Shown: one piece after another, positions 6,029 through 7,904 of the stretch
Layout of the letters: every line of letters starts with the position of its first letter
How positions within the stretch are numbered: the stretch's first letter is position 1
NCBI GenBank assembly: GCA_001801825.1
Contig: MGYR01000038.1
Coordinates: forward strand, 1-7,904
Direction: 5' to 3'
DNA: 7,904 nt
Source: Gammaproteobacteria bacterium RIFCSPLOWO2_02_FULL_56_15
Lineage (GTDB): Bacteria; Pseudomonadota; Gammaproteobacteria; Eutrophobiales; Eutrophobiaceae
The notes under the pieces: generated by a model
Told to the model about the DNA's origin: nothing
The model's database searches: none
Seen by the model: the letters and a program-made list of their open reading frames with translations, nothing else
Made by a program: the position numbers and the translations under genes

Positions 6029-6460
6029 CTATACTCCCTCCGTTTCAATGCCCATGCTCCGAGCAGTCCCGGCGATCGTACGCACGGCATTTTCGAGATC
6101 CGAAGCGGTGAGATCCGGCTGCTTAACCCTGGCAATTTCTTCCAGTTGCTCCCTCCGCACTTTACCGACCTTGTTGCTGTTGGGAGTACTGCTGCCGCTG
6201 GCAATTCCTGCAGCCTTTTTCAGGAGATGGGAAGCGGGTGTTGTCTTGGTGACAAAGCTGAAACTCCTGTCACCATAAACCGTGATAACAACCGGAACCG
6301 GCAAGCCCTGTTCCATAGACTGGGTTTGGGCATTGAATGCCTTGCAGAATTCCATGATGTTAAGACCATGTTGTCCGAGAGCCGGCCCGACAGGCGGACT
6401 GGGATTTGCCTGTCCTGCCGCCACTTGCAGCTTGATGTAGGTAACTATCTTTTTTGCCAC
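6029..6460 (-). CDS. rplK: 50S ribosomal protein L11
   Basis: L11 binds the GTPase-associated centre of 23S rRNA at the stalk base, contacts L10 and is needed for RelA activation and thiostrepton action. It has 143 residues from the GTG start (E. coli 142). The N-terminal domain has MAKKIVTYIKLQVAAGQANP and SPPVGPALGQHGLNIMEFCK (21-40), with the thiostrepton-linked prolines P22 and P23. The C-terminal rRNA-binding domain (about 72-143) has TKTTPASHLLKKAAGI and GTARSMGI. The frame extends seven codons upstream to an ATG at 6481, but GGAGGAG (6467-6473) sits 6 bases before the GTG at 6460. The GTG start also restores the conserved MAKK N-terminus, whose Ala and Lys are methylated by PrmA in E. 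coli. It ends 2 bases before rplA. Confidence 0.98.
   Translation of the reverse strand: MAKKIVTYIKLQVAAGQANPSPPVGPALGQHGLNIMEFCKAFNAQTQSMEQGLPVPVVITVYGDRSFSFVTKTTPASHLLKKAAGIASGSSTPNSNKVGKVRREQLEEIARVKQPDLTASDLENAVRTIAGTARSMGIETEGV
6034..6041 (-). promoter_or_regulatory. ribosome binding site of rplA inside the end of rplK
   Basis: GGAGGGAG lies within the final T-E-G-V codons of rplK and 7 bases before the rplA ATG. Ribosomes finishing rplK pass directly over it, which fits coupling. Confidence 0.8.
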
Positions 6461-6466
6461 TCTATA

Positions 6467-6473
6467 CTCCTCC
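6467..6473 (-). promoter_or_regulatory. ribosome binding site deciding the GTG start of rplK
   Basis: GGAGGAG lies 6 bases before GTG (6460). Starting at the in-frame ATG (6481) would put this ideal site inside the coding region and add seven residues that L11 family members lack. Confidence 0.85.
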
Positions 6474-6486
6474 GGGTTCAAACGCC

Positions 6487-6518
6487 ATGCAAGGATAAGG
6501 CTCCCCTGTTGATTGCAT
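6487..6518 (-). promoter_or_regulatory. candidate L1-responsive leader hairpin of rplK
   Basis: ATGCAA (6518-6513) pairs perfectly with TTGCAT (6492-6487). The inside is mostly unpaired, with a possible short GGA/UCC stem. The element ends 13 bases before the rplK ribosome site. In E. coli, L1 represses rplKA by binding a structured leader that mimics its 23S site and overlaps this region. The stem is seen; L1 binding is inferred from position only, since I could not match the conserved L1-site bases. Confidence 0.4.
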
Positions 6519-6527
6519 CTTACACTC

Positions 6528-6564
6528 CCAGCCTGTAGAGGAAACTACGCGACGTACCGGCTGG
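6528..6564 (-). repeat. stem-loop in the nusG-rplK gap
   Basis: CCAGCC and GGCTGG form a 6-bp outer stem, with GTAG/CTAC as a possible inner stem. It begins 14 bases after the nusG stop. No U-tract follows, so it is not a canonical terminator. It could be the 5' part of the rplK leader or an RNA-processing site. Confidence 0.4.
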
Positions 6565-6578
6565 TTGTATATGTCCGC

Positions 6579-7112
6579 CTACTCTTTTTCGACCTGCCCA
6601 AATTCCAGTTCTACCGGAGTGGAGCGTCCAAAAATGAGCACTGAGACCCGCAGTCGGCTCTTCTCATAATTGACCTCTTCCACTACTCCGTTAAAGTCTG
6701 AGAATGGTCCATCGGTAACCCGTACAACCTCTCCCGGTTCAAACAGGACCTTCGGTTTAGGTTGGTCAACCCCTTCCTCCACTCTCAGCAATATAGTATT
6801 CGCCTCGGCATCAGAAATCGGTGCGGGCTTATGCGCGGTGCCACCTATAAAGCCGAGAACGCGTGGCGATTCCTTGACCAGATGCCAGGTATCATCATCC
6901 ATTTCCATATGGACCAGGACATATCCTGGAAAAAACTTCCTGTCACTCTTCCGTTTTTTTCCATCCCGCATTTCCACGACTTCCTCTGTCGGGACGAGGA
7001 TCTCTCCGAACTTGTCAGCCAACCCACTCTGCTGAATCCGCTCTTTGAGCGAGCGCATCACCTGCTGCTCGAAACCCGAGTATGCATGAATGACATACCA
7101 TTTTTTTGCCAT
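6579..7112 (-). CDS. nusG: transcription termination/antitermination factor NusG
   Basis: NusG binds RNA polymerase through its NGN domain, suppresses pausing, and through its KOW domain contacts Rho or ribosomal protein S10. From the ATG it has 177 residues (E. coli 181). The NGN domain covers about 1-115, with WYVIHAYSGFEQQV (5-18), VPTEEVVEMRDGKKRKSDRK and FFPGYVLVHMEM, and then PRVLGFIGGT. The KOW domain covers about 123-177, with FEPGEVVRVTDGPFSDFNG. F161 in LIFGRSTPVEL corresponds to E. coli F165, the S10/Rho contact. An in-frame TTG two codons upstream (7118) is possible, because a weak GGAT (7127-7130) stands 8 bases before it and 14 before the ATG. I prefer ATG for the familiar MAKKWYV start. 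Only 12 bases separate it from secE, as is usual for this pair. Confidence 0.97.
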   Translation of the reverse strand: MAKKWYVIHAYSGFEQQVMRSLKERIQQSGLADKFGEILVPTEEVVEMRDGKKRKSDRKFFPGYVLVHMEMDDDTWHLVKESPRVLGFIGGTAHKPAPISDAEANTILLRVEEGVDQPKPKVLFEPGEVVRVTDGPFSDFNGVVEEVNYEKSRLRVSVLIFGRSTPVELEFGQVEKE

Positions 7113-7124
7113 AACCAAAATTCA

Positions 7125-7493
7125 CTATCCAATAAGCAGGCCGACCAACCATCCCAGGAACATATCCAGCAACCATAGAATGAAGGAAACAATGACAACG
7201 ACGACTATAACTAACAATGTGGTCTGGGTAGTTTCCTGCCTGGTCGGCCAAACCACTTTCCGTACCTCGACCTGTGCATCCTGGAAGAATCCAAGGATGT
7301 AGCGTCCCTTCTCGGTCCGTAGCGCTACCGCCGCTGCAATACCTGCGGCAGCAAGCAACCAAAGTACACGATATAACAGTGACTGATCGGCAAATATGTA
7401 AAATGCTGCAAGAGCCGTAACTGCGATCATTAAGGCAATGACCAGCTTTACAGTGTCCAGTACTCCTCCAGCCACTTCTGTTTTCGAATTCAT
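7125..7493 (-). CDS. secE: protein translocase subunit SecE
   Basis: SecE is an essential inner-membrane subunit that clamps SecY in the SecYEG translocon. From the ATG it has 122 residues (E. coli 127). It is of the three-helix type seen in E. coli: hydrophobic segments at about 17-36, 41-59 and 91-119. The conserved cytosolic amphipathic stretch FQDAQVEVRKVVWPTRQET (70-88) precedes the third helix and includes the WPTRQE hallmark. The ATG at 7493 lacks a good Shine-Dalgarno sequence. An in-frame TTG three codons upstream (7502) has GGAAA 7 bases before it and would add M-I-I. The start is therefore uncertain by three codons, while the identity is not. It lies between tRNA-Trp and nusG, the standard arrangement in many proteobacteria. 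Confidence 0.96.
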   Translation of the reverse strand: MNSKTEVAGGVLDTVKLVIALMIAVTALAAFYIFADQSLLYRVLWLLAAAGIAAAVALRTEKGRYILGFFQDAQVEVRKVVWPTRQETTQTTLLVIVVVVIVSFILWLLDMFLGWLVGLLIG

Positions 7494-7562
7494 TATAATC
7501 AATTATCGGTTTCCGCCCGGTCCCTATATTCGGGTGCTTCGAGCGCTTGTATCTTATATATC

Positions 7563-7638
7563 TGGCAGGCCAGGAGGGAATCGAACCCCCAACCTGCGGT
7601 TTTGGAGACCGCCGCTCTGCCAATTGAGCTACTGGCCT
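7563..7638 (-). tRNA. tRNA-Trp (anticodon CCA)
   Basis: This is a 76-base cloverleaf with an encoded 3' CCA. The acceptor stem AGGCCAG/CTGGCCT is fully paired with discriminator G. The D-arm stem is GCTC/GAGC. The anticodon stem GCGGT/ACCGC encloses CTCCAAA with anticodon CCA. The T-arm has GGGGG/CCCTC (one G-U) around TTCGATT. It reads UGG codons. It stands between tuf and secE, as in many non-enterobacterial proteobacteria, and is probably cut out of a longer transcript because no good promoter with a start just upstream is visible. Confidence 0.98.
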
Positions 7639-7640
7639 AA

Positions 7641-7663
7641 GTTGTCAATCGTTTGTTGTCAAT
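7641..7663 (-). repeat. 9-bp direct repeat containing two TTGACA boxes, upstream of tRNA-Trp
   Basis: ATTGACAAC occurs twice (7663-7655 and 7649-7641) with 5 bases between, directly before the tRNA 5' end. Each copy holds a consensus -35 hexamer, but no -10 hexamer lies at a suitable distance: the positions fall in the tRNA itself. It may be a chance duplication or a binding site. Confidence 0.5.
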
Positions 7664-7821
7664 AGTCATTTAATTCAGATGCATAGCGCACCTTCAGAGT
7701 AATCATTATCCTGCGACAGTTGTATTTCCAATAAAATAGGGACTTTTCAACAGATGCACTGTCAGTGGTTACAACTTAAACACCAAGCACAAATAACCAT
7801 TGACCAGTAACAGTTGATGGT

Positions 7822-7904
7822 CTACTCAATAATTTTCGCGACGACGCCGGCGCCTACGGTTCTGCCACCCTCACGGATCGCAAACCGCAAACCTTCCTCC
7901 ATCG
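7822..7904 (-). CDS. tuf: elongation factor Tu, C-terminal fragment (gene continues past right edge)
   Basis: EF-Tu delivers aminoacyl-tRNA to the ribosome as a GTP complex. Only the last 26 codons and the TAG stop are inside the window. They read MEEGLRFAIREGGRTVGAGV followed by VAKIIE, the characteristic end of domain 3 of EF-Tu. Its place before tRNA-Trp, secE and nusG corresponds to the E. coli tufB position. Whether a second tuf copy exists elsewhere cannot be seen. The 183 bases between its stop and the tRNA contain no clear intrinsic terminator, so some readthrough into tRNA-Trp and secE-nusG is likely. Confidence 0.97.
   Translation of the reverse strand, partial: MEEGLRFAIREGGRTVGAGVVAKIIE

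Noticed and set aside
7492..7497. TATAAT on the minus strand overlapping the secE ATG as a -10 box
   Set aside because: A start from it would lie inside secE, and no matching -35 box stands upstream; it is explained by the start-codon context.
7015..7623. 202-codon minus-strand open frame running through tRNA-Trp, secE and nusG
   Set aside because: It is a shifted frame across a clear tRNA and two well-recognised genes.
7705..7731. Possible sigma-70 promoter for tRNA-Trp (TTGGAA and GATAAT on the minus strand)
   Set aside because: GATAAT matches the -10 consensus at five of six positions, but the spacer is only 15 bases and the -35 match is four of six. This is too weak to call without start mapping.

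Overview
The window carries, entirely on the minus strand, the classic bacterial transcription-translation cluster tuf - tRNA-Trp - secE - nusG - rplK - rplA - rplJ - rplL - rpoB. It is cut in the last codons of tuf at the right edge and in the C-terminal part of rpoB at the left edge. The proteins read as gammaproteobacterial. RpoB, NusG, L11, L10 and L7/L12 align throughout with the Escherichia coli sequences as I remember them, but with non-enterobacterial traits: tRNA-Trp between tuf and secE, an extra segment of about 22 residues in RpoB, and a longer L10. I cannot name the genus; a free-living or symbiotic member outside Enterobacterales fits.

Layout in the direction of transcription (right to left): the last 26 codons of tuf (7822-7904); a 183-base spacer with no clear terminator; tRNA-Trp (7563-7638); secE (7125-7493) and nusG (6579-7112), 12 bases apart; a 118-base structured leader; rplK (6029-6460) and rplA (5331-6026), 2 bases apart; a 470-base non-coding stretch (4861-5330) full of RNA hairpins, whose rplJ-proximal part looks like the L10 autoregulatory leader; rplJ (4333-4860) and rplL (3909-4286); a 146-base gap holding a strong hairpin plus U-tract, the expected attenuator ahead of rpoB; and rpoB (1-3762, open at the left edge). 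All reading frames are intact.

The genes work together. EF-Tu and tRNA-Trp serve elongation, SecE is a translocon subunit, NusG couples RNA polymerase to the ribosome, L11, L10 and L7/L12 build the ribosomal stalk base and stalk, L1 builds the opposite stalk, and RpoB is the catalytic beta subunit. Known control in relatives is by L1 binding the rplK leader, by the L10-L12 complex binding the rplJ leader, and by partial termination before rpoB. The sequence offers a candidate for each.

This is conserved core genome. I see no mobile element, CRISPR array, defence system or new gene. The most interesting material is non-coding: a run of hairpins behind rplA, including a perfect 30-bp palindrome and a pair of mutually exclusive stems. 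Two start-codon corrections (GTG for rplJ and rplK) are also worth recording.
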